Shown in pieces: positions 12,394-20,171 of a DNA stretch of 32,689 nucleotides. This stretch comes from a virus. The position numbers and the translations under genes are program-made. The notes beneath the pieces are model-generated. The model was given only the letters and a program-made list of their open reading frames with translations. It did not search any database and was not told the DNA's origin. The stretch's first letter is position 1, and each line of letters begins with the position of its first letter. Where the stretch lies: positions 1-32,689 of IMG/VR virus record IMGVR_UViG_3300028030_000040; one strand, given 5' to 3'.

Positions 12394-14063
12394 GTGCCGA
12401 CCTCGCTTGTAATGTACCAATCATCGGCATTGGCAGCTATAAAACAAATCTTATCCCCTGCAGCACCACCTGATGCCCTTGCCGTTGCTGCCGTTCCACG
12501 CACACCATCAATCACAAGGTAATCACCAGTAGCCGGAGCGAGTTGAATAATTGCAGCCACTCCTTGCCCTGCAGTAAAGCAGCCAGAATATCCTGCTACT
12601 GCATCCGGCAAAGTCAATGTCATTGCAGCCGTTGCCAAGATAAAAGAACCCCTTGCATTTGTCGCAGTAAGGGTAGTATCCGTGGCGTAGGACAACGTAT
12701 TAGTCGTTGCTGTTAATACTCCTGTGTGGTCTGTCGCCGTATCAGCTTTAACCGTATCTGCATCATAAGCCTGGACATTTACCCCAATATCAGCATCTTT
12801 CAGAATTGTAGAATCAGCAGGCTCATAAACCCCTGTATGCGTATGGTTCCCTATCGCAAGCTGCCCAGCTCCGGTCCCCACATCTCCGGCAGTATCAAGA
12901 GTGCCGTAAGTAATATCACTCGTAACAGCGATACTCCCAACTAAACTTCCACCCTCTGCCATCCGCAAATCACCACCAACATTATAAATTGATTCCTCCC
13001 CTGCTGCCGGAGTGTATGCGGTATTTTCTCCGAATACTTGTGCTCTGTCTCCATCTGCTGCAGAAGACAAAAACTCATCTGCAGAAACTGTGGTAAACGC
13101 CCCGGCAGCCGGAGTACCACTCCCGATAGCCGGAGGGCTCGCAAAAGTAGCAGCATTGGCGTTGGTAGCATCATAAGCCTGCACATCAACCCCAATCTCA
13201 ACCCCAAGATTTGCCCGACTCGTAACAGCACTTGCAACATCAGACAGATTATTTGTGCTCAACATATCACCAGTCCCGCCAGCCGAACCGCTACTGGCAG
13301 CAGTCACCCGCCCATCCTCATCAACAGTGATGCTCGACAAAGTATAACTCCCGGCAACAACACCGGTGCTTGCAATCTCATCACTGCCCACCGCTCCGGT
13401 GGCAATGGTCAAAGCCGTCGATCCTGTAACGTCGCCTGTATGTGTGGCATTGCTGATTTTTGCACTATTGGCAGCAACAGCACTATCAACAGCAATATCA
13501 GCCTTTAACGCATTATTTATATTGTACGCCTGGACAGTCGTGCCAATATCTGCAGAGTTTAAAAGGGTAGCGTCGTATCCCTGGACAGTTACCCCAATAT
13601 CAGCAGCCTTTAGCGTAGTGGCATCATATCCCTGCACCGTCGCCCCAATATCCGCAGATTTTAGCAACGTCGCATCATAAGCCTGAACATCAACCCCAAT
13701 CTCAACCCCAAGATTTGCACGGCTCGTAACAGCACTGGCAACATCAGACAGATTATTTGTACTCAGCATATCACCACCCCCACCACTGGCAGGAGAGATC
13801 CACGACCTTACGCCAGCAGTAGTTGACGATAATATGTATCCAGTCGCTGCAGGATTACCAAGCCCCGGTTCCTTACTGTCCCAGTTCAAAATATCAGATG
13901 CAGTAATCCCAAAAGAGTCAAGCCCATACAACTCCGTAAAATTTGCATTTATTTTTACCGATTCAACCCGGAAAGGGTCTGTGGTGCCGTCGCCTATGGT
14001 CTGCTGTGCCGCCTGTGCCGACACACTGAGCAGCATAATCATAATCAAAATTACAAATCTCAT
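12381..14063 (-). CDS. Tail fibre-like protein with signal peptide and repeats
   Basis: A 560-residue fibre-type protein. After a Sec signal peptide (MRFVILIMIMLLSVSAQA) comes the SVKINANFTELY segment, a common N-terminal motif of phage fibres, then low-complexity repeats: 'ADIG.TVQ.YDAT.L' units in tandem (about residues 130-180) and a block starting DMLSTNNLSDVASAV that occurs twice, about 165 residues apart. The C-terminal part (NHTHTGVYEP, SFILATAAMTLTLPDAV) resembles fibre tip and intramolecular beta domains. The ATG at 14063 follows CAGGGG. It is the likely main host-contact fibre. The signal peptide is odd for a virion protein, which normally assembles in the cytoplasm. Confidence 0.8.
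   Translation of the reverse strand: MRFVILIMIMLLSVSAQAAQQTIGDGTTDPFRVESVKINANFTELYGLDSFGITASDILNWDSKEPGLGNPAATGYILSSTTAGVRSWISPASGGGGDMLSTNNLSDVASAVTSRANLGVEIGVDVQAYDATLLKSADIGATVQGYDATTLKAADIGVTVQGYDATLLNSADIGTTVQAYNINNALKADIAVDSAVAANSAKISNATHTGDVTGSTALTIATGAVGSDEIASTGVVAGSYTLSSITVDEDGRVTAASSGSAGGTGDMLSTNNLSDVASAVTSRANLGVEIGVDVQAYDATNANAATFASPPAIGSGTPAAGAFTTVSADEFLSSAADGDRAQVFGENTAYTPAAGEESIYNVGGDLRMAEGGSLVGSIAVTSDITYGTLDTAGDVGTGAGQLAIGNHTHTGVYEPADSTILKDADIGVNVQAYDADTVKADTATDHTGVLTATTNTLSYATDTTLTATNARGSFILATAAMTLTLPDAVAGYSGCFTAGQGVAAIIQLAPATGDYLVIDGVRGTAATARASGGAAGDKICFIAANADDWYITSEVGTWSE
13168..13272. repeat. About 105-base direct repeat, copy 1, in fibre gene
   Basis: A stretch of about 105 bases that recurs at about 13671-13776 with only a few substitutions. 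It encodes the DMLSTNNLSDVASAV...VQAYDAT block of the fibre protein. Such near-identical blocks allow domain loss or gain by recombination and are frequent in fibres. Confidence 0.7.
13671..13776. repeat. About 105-base direct repeat, copy 2, in fibre gene
   Basis: Second copy of the block at 13168-13272. Shorter 'YDAT' repeats of about 51 bases (roughly 13530-13690) adjoin it, so this half of the gene is repeat-built. Confidence 0.7.
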
Positions 14064-14065
14064 AC

Positions 14066-14431
14066 CTATACCCCTGTAATTGCTGTTATCAAACCATCGA
14101 CCACAGTTATCTGCTTATTATCAAATGTCATAAACGACCCACTCGCACCACTTGTCCCGCTGCCACTGGCTGCTATTGTCACTTCGTCGGCTCCGTTTGT
14201 GATTGTCACATTTGCTCCTGCTGCCAGTGTCTTCAACCCCAAAACAACCCCGGCTTTTGTCCCGGCAAGTGTGCCGGTACCGGTCCCCTGATCTGTCAGC
14301 GTATTCGCTTCGCCACCAGAGGCCCCAGGTGATGCAATCCAATTCCCATCCTGCCTGGAATAAGGTGTCCCATCCGCCGGTGGTTCGCCAATCCCTGCGT
14401 ACCTGATAGCCTTAATCGTAAACTCTGCCAT
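14066..14431 (-). CDS. Small fibre or appendage protein
   Basis: A 121-residue protein, Gly/Ala/Thr-rich (EANTLTDQGTGTGTLAGTKAG), with a beginning EFTIKAIRYAGIGEPP and an end FMTFDNKQITVVDGLITAITGV. The pattern resembles short phage appendage proteins that carry a beta-helical or trimeric segment. I chose the ATG at 14431, which overlaps the upstream stop as TAATG and has GGAGG upstream, over the earlier in-frame Met. Two bases separate it from the large fibre gene, so the two are probably coupled. Confidence 0.6.
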   Translation of the reverse strand: MAEFTIKAIRYAGIGEPPADGTPYSRQDGNWIASPGASGGEANTLTDQGTGTGTLAGTKAGVVLGLKTLAAGANVTITNGADEVTIAASGSGTSGASGSFMTFDNKQITVVDGLITAITGV

Positions 14432-14811
14432 TATTGCACCCTCCGAGGGCTTACACATTCGCCCACTGTGAGCCGTGCCTTGTCTACTACAAAGGCCCGT
14501 CCGTTATTATCAATCACCCGGATAGAGCCGTAAACAGTCCCGGCAGCAAGTCCAAAGGTTTCGTCGTCTGTTATTTCCCCGGAAAAGATCCCGTTTGGGG
14601 CATCCTGTGGGGCTATCGCCTTGTCTATCTCCGGCGTGTTGGCATCGTAGCAGCTGCGGCTGGTGGTCATTGCAACATAGAGCATCCACCCGGTGATGTC
14701 TTTGGGCTGATCGTCGTCGTCCGTGATCTGGAAAGAAAAGGGTACGGTCTCGCCCCTGGTAAACTCCGGAAAAAAAGCCCCGTTATGTCCGTCAAGCCCC
14801 ACTGCTTTCAT
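14431..14811 (-). CDS. BppU-like tail appendage protein
   Basis: A 126-residue protein with the pattern 'F.RGETVPFSFQITDDDDQPKDITGWMLYVAM' in its first half, similar to the N-terminal domain of phage upper baseplate proteins (BppU/DUF2479 type), which attach fibres to the tail tip. The second half (GIFSGEITDDETFGLAAGTVYGSIRVID) completes the beta sandwich. The ATG at 14811 has GAGG at eight bases. Attachment role is by resemblance. Confidence 0.6.
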   Translation of the reverse strand: MKAVGLDGHNGAFFPEFTRGETVPFSFQITDDDDQPKDITGWMLYVAMTTSRSCYDANTPEIDKAIAPQDAPNGIFSGEITDDETFGLAAGTVYGSIRVIDNNGRAFVVDKARLTVGECVSPRRVQ

Positions 14812-14815
14812 GTTT

Positions 14816-15460
14816 TTATCCTCGTATTGCGAGTGTCCACGTCCCACTGAGCGGGGTAAACCCTGTCAGATCAACGGTCAGCGAGTTGACACCTGTGCTT
14901 GTGATTGTTGTTTGCTGTGTGACTTCCACGCCAGACCCGTTCCAGACTGTCACGGCTGCCGGATACTCAATATTCATGTTGTGAGTGACTGTGAGTGTTG
15001 TTCCTGTCAGGTCGCCATTTAAAAAAGACAGATCATACGTTTTGCTCCCATACCCATACTGACGCAGGTCTGCTGCCGTGTTGGCTGTGTATGTTATATC
15101 GAGCAAACCAAGCAACACATAATCACCGGTTGGCGGAGAAGCAGACAACGCAACCGCCCCACTGCTGTTTACATACACCCAGTATTTATATGGTGTGTCT
15201 GCGTCCGGTGCAGGGGTAAAAATAAGATATGTACTGGTAGTCGAGCCATAAGCCCCTGCCCGGAAAAAAGTACAGCCGTCTATGTCTATTCTGTCAGAGG
15301 CGGTAAAGGTTATGTCGCCACCGGTCAAAACCTTATTTGCACCAAGTACAGAACCGATAATGGTATCCACAATTTCGGCATTATCCGCCCACTCCTCGTC
15401 CCAATTAAACTTATTTGATTCCGGTGTCCGAAGCCGGGCGATTGCAGAGTAAGTCGTCAA
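14816..15460 (-). CDS. Tail appendage protein, paralogue A
   Basis: A 214-residue structural protein starting at TTG 15460 with GAGGTG six bases before it. It shares its plan with the next gene upstream: a start with W...DNAEIVDTIIGSVL, a central beta region with a 'GDYVLLGLLDI' strand, and a C-terminal domain with 'THNMNIEYPAAVTVWNGSG' and a closing 'GTWTLAIRG'. The C-terminal domain type is widespread in phage fibre and baseplate proteins. The neighbouring paralogue suggests tandem duplication followed by divergence. Probable fibre base or baseplate-edge component. Confidence 0.65.
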   Translation of the reverse strand: MTTYSAIARLRTPESNKFNWDEEWADNAEIVDTIIGSVLGANKVLTGGDITFTASDRIDIDGCTFFRAGAYGSTTSTYLIFTPAPDADTPYKYWVYVNSSGAVALSASPPTGDYVLLGLLDITYTANTAADLRQYGYGSKTYDLSFLNGDLTGTTLTVTHNMNIEYPAAVTVWNGSGVEVTQQTTITSTGVNSLTVDLTGFTPLSGTWTLAIRG

Positions 15461-15464
15461 GCTG

Positions 15465-16136
15465 TCACCTCGTTAATGATATATGCCAGGTGTTGTACGC
15501 TGGCATGTGTGATGTGATATCAACTGATATGGTATTACTGTCCACTTCCGTCACGCTGTCCGGTATCCGCATAACTCCGCTATCGTCCCACACCGTTACC
15601 ACAGGCTTTTCAGTGAGCCCCAGGTTGTGCGTATAGGTAACAGTCCCACTGCCGTAAATGTCGGTGTAATCAAAGTCCATACCCTCTGTGCGTGCCACGT
15701 TTGTAATCTCAACCATAATCCGGCTGATATCGCAAAAATTAACAATGCCCAAATCAGGATCACCAATGGAGATAGCAAGCAAAACAAACTCGCCGCTCGG
15801 CAAAACGTCGGAATGGGACCGTACCCCGGCATCATCCAGCCATAACCAGTTAAGCTTTAATGGGTTATGATCTGTTGCAGAAGGCACCCCGGCAATAGTC
15901 CCGCCAATGGTCAACGGAATCGTTACCAACTCCCCGCCGATAAAGATCACACCCGGAGCAGTATTGCCGCCCAATCCACCCGACAGTGTAGTGGCACACC
16001 CGGACACCACCCGATTCCTGGACGACAGAGCAAAGGCAATCTTTTCAAAGATCGCAACGTTATCACTCCACGGATATATTCCAGGAGGGTCGCCAACCGG
16101 TGGAGTCATAAGCCCTATATTTGTGCTGTAGTCCAT
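15465..16136 (-). CDS. Tail appendage protein, paralogue B
   Basis: A 223-residue protein with the same plan as the downstream gene: PWSDNVAIFEKIAFAL near the start, 'GEFVLLAISIGD' in the middle and 'THNLGLTEKPVVTVWDDSG' then 'NTWHISLTR' at the end. Its N-terminus (STNIGLMTPPVGDPPGIYPW) resembles those of phage baseplate-edge proteins. It is four bases from the start region of its paralogue and four bases from the upstream gene, so all are co-translated. Specific role unknown. Confidence 0.65.
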   Translation of the reverse strand: MDYSTNIGLMTPPVGDPPGIYPWSDNVAIFEKIAFALSSRNRVVSGCATTLSGGLGGNTAPGVIFIGGELVTIPLTIGGTIAGVPSATDHNPLKLNWLWLDDAGVRSHSDVLPSGEFVLLAISIGDPDLGIVNFCDISRIMVEITNVARTEGMDFDYTDIYGSGTVTYTHNLGLTEKPVVTVWDDSGVMRIPDSVTEVDSNTISVDITSHMPAYNTWHISLTR

Positions 16137-16139
16137 AAA

Positions 16140-16592
16140 TCAGCTTGATATGGTAATAGTCCAAACCTGTCGCAGCGTATCTCCTGCCGCCTTTTCCTTT
16201 GCCGCAAATACTGTCCGGCAAAGCATGGTCCCAGCAGAACTGGAGTTAAAAATACCAGCTTCGGTAATGGTGCCGGTGCCTTCACCTGCTGCAAAATCTG
16301 CCGTATAGGTAACTTTGTTATTTTCTGTCCCGGTACCGGCAACGGTGGACGTAAGAGCGTTCCGGTGTGCCTCGGTGCCAAGTGCTGTATCGGTGAGGGC
16401 TGCGGTGGTTGTCCCGGTGCCGATAGCCATGTGCGACATTGCCGCCTGTGCCTGGTCGGAGAGTTGATCCACAACGTGATTCCGCCCGGCAGAAACAATA
16501 AGGTTTGTAACCACATCATGTGCCTTTACCTTTCCGTCCGGACCTGTCAAAGTCTGCTCCAGAACACCGCTCATCACAATATTTCTATTCAT
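16140..16592 (-). CDS. Phage tail structural protein, conserved
   Basis: A 150-residue protein of a widespread phage type: 'N.IVSAGRNHVVDQL' near residue 30, 'AIGTGTTTAALTDTALGTEAHRNAL' in the middle and 'TEAGIFN...GTMLCRTVFA' toward the end. I know this pattern from tail or fibre-associated proteins but cannot name a characterised function. The ATG at 16592 has GGAG at eight bases; a longer open frame upstream overlaps the tail-tip gene and is ignored. Confidence 0.65.
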   Translation of the reverse strand: MNRNIVMSGVLEQTLTGPDGKVKAHDVVTNLIVSAGRNHVVDQLSDQAQAAMSHMAIGTGTTTAALTDTALGTEAHRNALTSTVAGTGTENNKVTYTADFAAGEGTGTITEAGIFNSSSAGTMLCRTVFAAKEKAAGDTLRQVWTITISS

Positions 16593-16605
16593 TTTTTTTA
16601 CTCCA

Positions 16606-19600
16606 TTATTTAGGGCTGCCAAAAGGCACAAGCCCGAAGCCGTCGCCAAGGGGCGAACCAAAACCGCTATCAGTAAGTAACTCATCCGCAAAGGCAGACA
16701 CATCGTAAGTATCAAGCACCTCGTCAGACATGGAAAAGCTATCGTCAAGCACCACAACCATTTCCGCCACAAGACTATCGCCAAGGGTGGCAGTCTCTGC
16801 CGTTTCCAAAACCATAACGATTGTATTTACCAACACGTCAGCAAGGGTAGCTGTGTCGGCATCAACAGCCACAACCTGAGATACCAGCACATCAGCAAAA
16901 GCTGTCTGATCCTCAGATATCACCCCATCATGCTCCTCTATACTGAGAGCGTCCAGAATGGTCATGGTGTCCTCGGCACTGACAAGAATAGTCCGCTGCC
17001 GGATAGACTCCGCCAAAATCTTATACAGATTAATAACCGAGTTTTTAGCAGACCCAAAAATCCTGTCAGCAGACCGAATCACAAGCCGCCGTCTGATAAG
17101 ATCGGTAAAGTTCCGGCTCGTCACCGTAACCACATCCTCTTTTTCCAGATCAAACTGAGACAGATAACAGGCAAACTCGTAAAATGTAGACGGGCTGCCC
17201 TTGAGCCACATATAAAAATCAGCCAACGATTCCGCCATTGCCTGATCCGTAACCAGATCAAACAGAAACCCGGCATCATTCCGCCGCAATCCGTTTTTGC
17301 TGATGGAATCCGTATCGGCAGCATTGGCGGACATGGCATACAGGTTTTTATCATCCCCGGTCTGTGTATGATCTTTCTTAAAAAATACGTTCACATCGTT
17401 GACGATCTCCGCCACCGGCTGCCGCCTGACTTTAACGGACTTAATCTGCAGATCCTGCGGTAAAATACTTTTAACGCTTCCCCAGGAGTCCGACTTTTCC
17501 CGGACAATCAGTTTTGCATTTCCGCCGGACCAGATAAGGCGGCACCGTGATTGATAACAGATATTTTTTATGGCAGTCCTGACAGATATCTCAGCAGGTA
17601 TCACCCCGTTCAGTGAGTAACCAAGGGCGGTAAGCCGTACCGCTGCCGCTGCTGTGTCAAGACGTGAGGCATCAAGCCCGGCAGTGGTGGTGAGCAGATG
17701 GGTAATCACTTCGTCCGGGCGGTTTCCAATAGCCCCGGTGGGTGAGCAGGTAACATCGTCGGAAAAGTTTATTTCCCGCTGCCGGTACTCCACCAGAAAA
17801 TTTATATAGGTGACAATTATCTTGGCACTGTCAGCCGTGCCGGTGTATCTGAGCTGTACTTCACGGTTTTGGAAAAACGCCCAGTCAATGGTTTCCAGAT
17901 ATTTAGTCAGGTCAAACCGCTGCACAACAGAGCGGGAGGAACTTGCGGTAACAATATTTTCCAGCTGCCGGTTGGTGGTGGAAAGGTCGTCAACATCGGT
18001 TGCTGCTTTGATCGTGTTGGTTGTTTGCTGCAGCCCGTCAACAGAACCTGACGCAGTTTTTTGGGTGGTGATAGGGATGGGCGTTTCAGATGTGACAGAG
18101 GCAGAAACGTAAATAGTAATGTCAACAATCTGCACCCGTATAAGCGGTGTCACAGAGGTACAATATCCACCCCCGGCATCGAGCCGCACACTTGTCTTGC
18201 TCGTAATCCATGCCCCGTGAGTGCTGGTATCTCCTGCTACTATCCGCTCGCCGCCAATCTCAACCCACGGACCATCAGACTGATAACAGGTGTAACTGAC
18301 AACTTTAAACTGGACAAAAGCCCGTGTGGTGTTGGCGTTGTACGGACCATAAGGGAGATACAGAGTATCACCCCACGACCCGGCATCCATTTCCTGAGTG
18401 GAGGTGTCTATGGTACCAACTACGGCAGACTCCGACCCATTAAGATCATGCAGATGATCGTCGGTGTTGGACAAAAACGAAGGATCAACACTATCATGCG
18501 TATGATCGCCACCAGTCTGATGCGTATGCCCATGGTCAATATCAACCTCAGCCGAAAAATCAACGGTATCCGCCTCATTTGGCTTAACCAGAGTCCCCAC
18601 CACCCCGATACCATCAACCCACACCTCAACAGAATCATGCAAATACTGAGCAGTAGCCCAGTGCTCCACCTGCAAAAACGCCCGGACAACCTCCCCGTCA
18701 TCAACAGCAGCATCTGTCTGTATCACAGCCAAAGGCGTATAATTTACCGACAGCAAAGCCCCACTGCTTTTTTTGTCCTCAAGATAGGCATAATGCGGCT
18801 GGAATGCCCCGTTTGCAGCGGTGGCAGCATCAAAGTCCAGTGATGTTTCCCTGGCTCCCCGTGAGTAACCCGTATATGTCGGTTTTTCGGAAAAGGTAAT
18901 AGTTGCCGGGTTAGCCGTCGGCTGGACACTATATGTCCCACTAACAGCAGGGACACCACCAACCCGCACATCATCAATGGCAGAGCACTCCTGCCCCACA
19001 ATATAAGTATGGTCGGTGATATGCTGCACCACGGCAGCACCGTCGGAATGTTCGGCAGCTGTGGTGCCATCTGTCCCCCGGACAGATACGGTAAAGGTAT
19101 CGGCATCCCGTCCGCTGTACTCCATTATCTCTGTGTCAATCTGGATCTTGCCCGATGCCGGAAAACCAAGGTCATCAAGATCACCCTGCACATTGACGAT
19201 GGTAGGCAGCAACAAAATAGAGCCGGACATAACAGCTTCCGGGGCAGTTTTGCCCACAAGGGTAGCCACCTGACCAGGCGAACCAACAATAAGAGGGATA
19301 CCCCGGTTAATGTCAGACTCCGCAGCATACGGGTAATCGTCAGCACTGAGTAAATCGCCAACCGGTCCATCATATCGCATGGAGATGGAAACAAGGTCAA
19401 GGGTGAGCAGGGCGGATGCCTCGCCGTAGTGGATCGGGTCACGGATCACAAAACGGTCTATCAATGCCTTGTCGCTGTCCGCCGTCCCCACAAACCACTG
19501 ATACAAGTCCACCTCAACATTTTCAGGCGACTCATATAAAAACCTGTCGGAAAAACGGCTGTCCCCACCATTCCAGAGGGTAACAGACATCTGCCGGATC

Positions 19601-19806
19601 TCGCCCGTGTCCTGCTCCGAGTCTCCGGCAGTGTCGAGCATCCCCCATGATTCAACAAGCCGCTGGTACGTCACCCCGCCCAGGTCAATTTCCTGATCGC
19701 TGATATAAACAGTCTCTTCGGCAAAGTAAAAAACAAGCAGTTGCCGGGGTCGGCGTGCAGTCTTGTCTTTTGCTGCAATAAATGCTGTGGTCAGGTCGCT
19801 TCTCAC
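16606..19806 (-). CDS. Large tail tip / baseplate hub protein
   Basis: A 1066-residue protein, the largest in the phage, in the place of the tail-tip or central hub protein after the tape measure and distal tail genes. The N-terminal half carries beta domains like those of tail hub proteins (YISDQEIDLGGVTYQRLVES; VSVRGTDGTTAAEHSDGAAV). Around residues 420-460 is a His-rich segment with several HxH pairs (HGHTHQ, DHTHD, DHLHD). The C-terminal third (RLIWSGGNAKLIVREK; EIVNDVNVFFKKD; FYEFACYLSQFDLEKEDVVTV) resembles the hub domain of siphophage tips. The last 130 residues hold degenerate repeats around 'LADVLV' and 'LGDSLV'. The GTG start overlaps the stop of the distal tail gene (GTGA). Confidence 0.8.
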   Translation of the reverse strand: MRSDLTTAFIAAKDKTARRPRQLLVFYFAEETVYISDQEIDLGGVTYQRLVESWGMLDTAGDSEQDTGEIRQMSVTLWNGGDSRFSDRFLYESPENVEVDLYQWFVGTADSDKALIDRFVIRDPIHYGEASALLTLDLVSISMRYDGPVGDLLSADDYPYAAESDINRGIPLIVGSPGQVATLVGKTAPEAVMSGSILLLPTIVNVQGDLDDLGFPASGKIQIDTEIMEYSGRDADTFTVSVRGTDGTTAAEHSDGAAVVQHITDHTYIVGQECSAIDDVRVGGVPAVSGTYSVQPTANPATITFSEKPTYTGYSRGARETSLDFDAATAANGAFQPHYAYLEDKKSSGALLSVNYTPLAVIQTDAAVDDGEVVRAFLQVEHWATAQYLHDSVEVWVDGIGVVGTLVKPNEADTVDFSAEVDIDHGHTHQTGGDHTHDSVDPSFLSNTDDHLHDLNGSESAVVGTIDTSTQEMDAGSWGDTLYLPYGPYNANTTRAFVQFKVVSYTCYQSDGPWVEIGGERIVAGDTSTHGAWITSKTSVRLDAGGGYCTSVTPLIRVQIVDITIYVSASVTSETPIPITTQKTASGSVDGLQQTTNTIKAATDVDDLSTTNRQLENIVTASSSRSVVQRFDLTKYLETIDWAFFQNREVQLRYTGTADSAKIIVTYINFLVEYRQREINFSDDVTCSPTGAIGNRPDEVITHLLTTTAGLDASRLDTAAAAVRLTALGYSLNGVIPAEISVRTAIKNICYQSRCRLIWSGGNAKLIVREKSDSWGSVKSILPQDLQIKSVKVRRQPVAEIVNDVNVFFKKDHTQTGDDKNLYAMSANAADTDSISKNGLRRNDAGFLFDLVTDQAMAESLADFYMWLKGSPSTFYEFACYLSQFDLEKEDVVTVTSRNFTDLIRRRLVIRSADRIFGSAKNSVINLYKILAESIRQRTILVSAEDTMTILDALSIEEHDGVISEDQTAFADVLVSQVVAVDADTATLADVLVNTIVMVLETAETATLGDSLVAEMVVVLDDSFSMSDEVLDTYDVSAFADELLTDSGFGSPLGDGFGLVPFGSPK

Positions 19807-20171
19807 GCCACGACCTCCAGAACCAACGTGCCGGAAAACCAGTCTTCCGGATTTTCCTTGAAATCAAGTTTCGGTGAACGGATAATAACGGTCATACTCT
19901 CGCCGGATTCATCAACAAAAGTAAACTCGTTCATGGTCCCCTCTGCAATATCGTCAAACCATGTCTGCAGCAGCAGATAATCAGCCTTCGGCATCGTCTT
20001 AAAAAAGAGGATGCGGGTATAAATATCCGGGGCAAGTTCTTCACGCTGCGTTGTACTGTCTGCGGTACGGTCCACAACCTGCATCTTTTCTTGAGGGCGA
20101 GAGACTGGCAGGGAAATATTCTGCGAAAACTGGAGCACATTGGCTCCGGATTCAAAACGGATAACCGGCAT
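19803..20171 (-). CDS. Distal tail-type protein
   Basis: A 122-residue beta-rich protein (VIRFESGANVLQFSQNISLPVSRP; ILFFKTMPKADYLLLQTWFDD; FTFVDESGESMTVIIRSPKLDF) lying between the tape measure and the tail-tip hub. In siphophages this position is held by the distal tail or minor tail protein that joins tube and tip, and the fold pattern fits. It overlaps both neighbours by one and four bases. The family is not certain, and it may be a minor tail adaptor. Confidence 0.6.
   Translation of the reverse strand: MPVIRFESGANVLQFSQNISLPVSRPQEKMQVVDRTADSTTQREELAPDIYTRILFFKTMPKADYLLLQTWFDDIAEGTMNEFTFVDESGESMTVIIRSPKLDFKENPEDWFSGTLVLEVVA

Noticed and set aside
14434-14850. 138-residue plus-strand frame opposite the BppU-like gene
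   Set aside because: Exact mirror of a plausible leftward gene with a good ribosome site, and with no recognisable protein features of its own.
18061-18843. 260-residue plus-strand frame inside the tail-tip gene
   Set aside because: Composition is that of an antisense shadow (Arg/Pro/His-rich, no fold pattern), within a continuous, recognisable hub protein.
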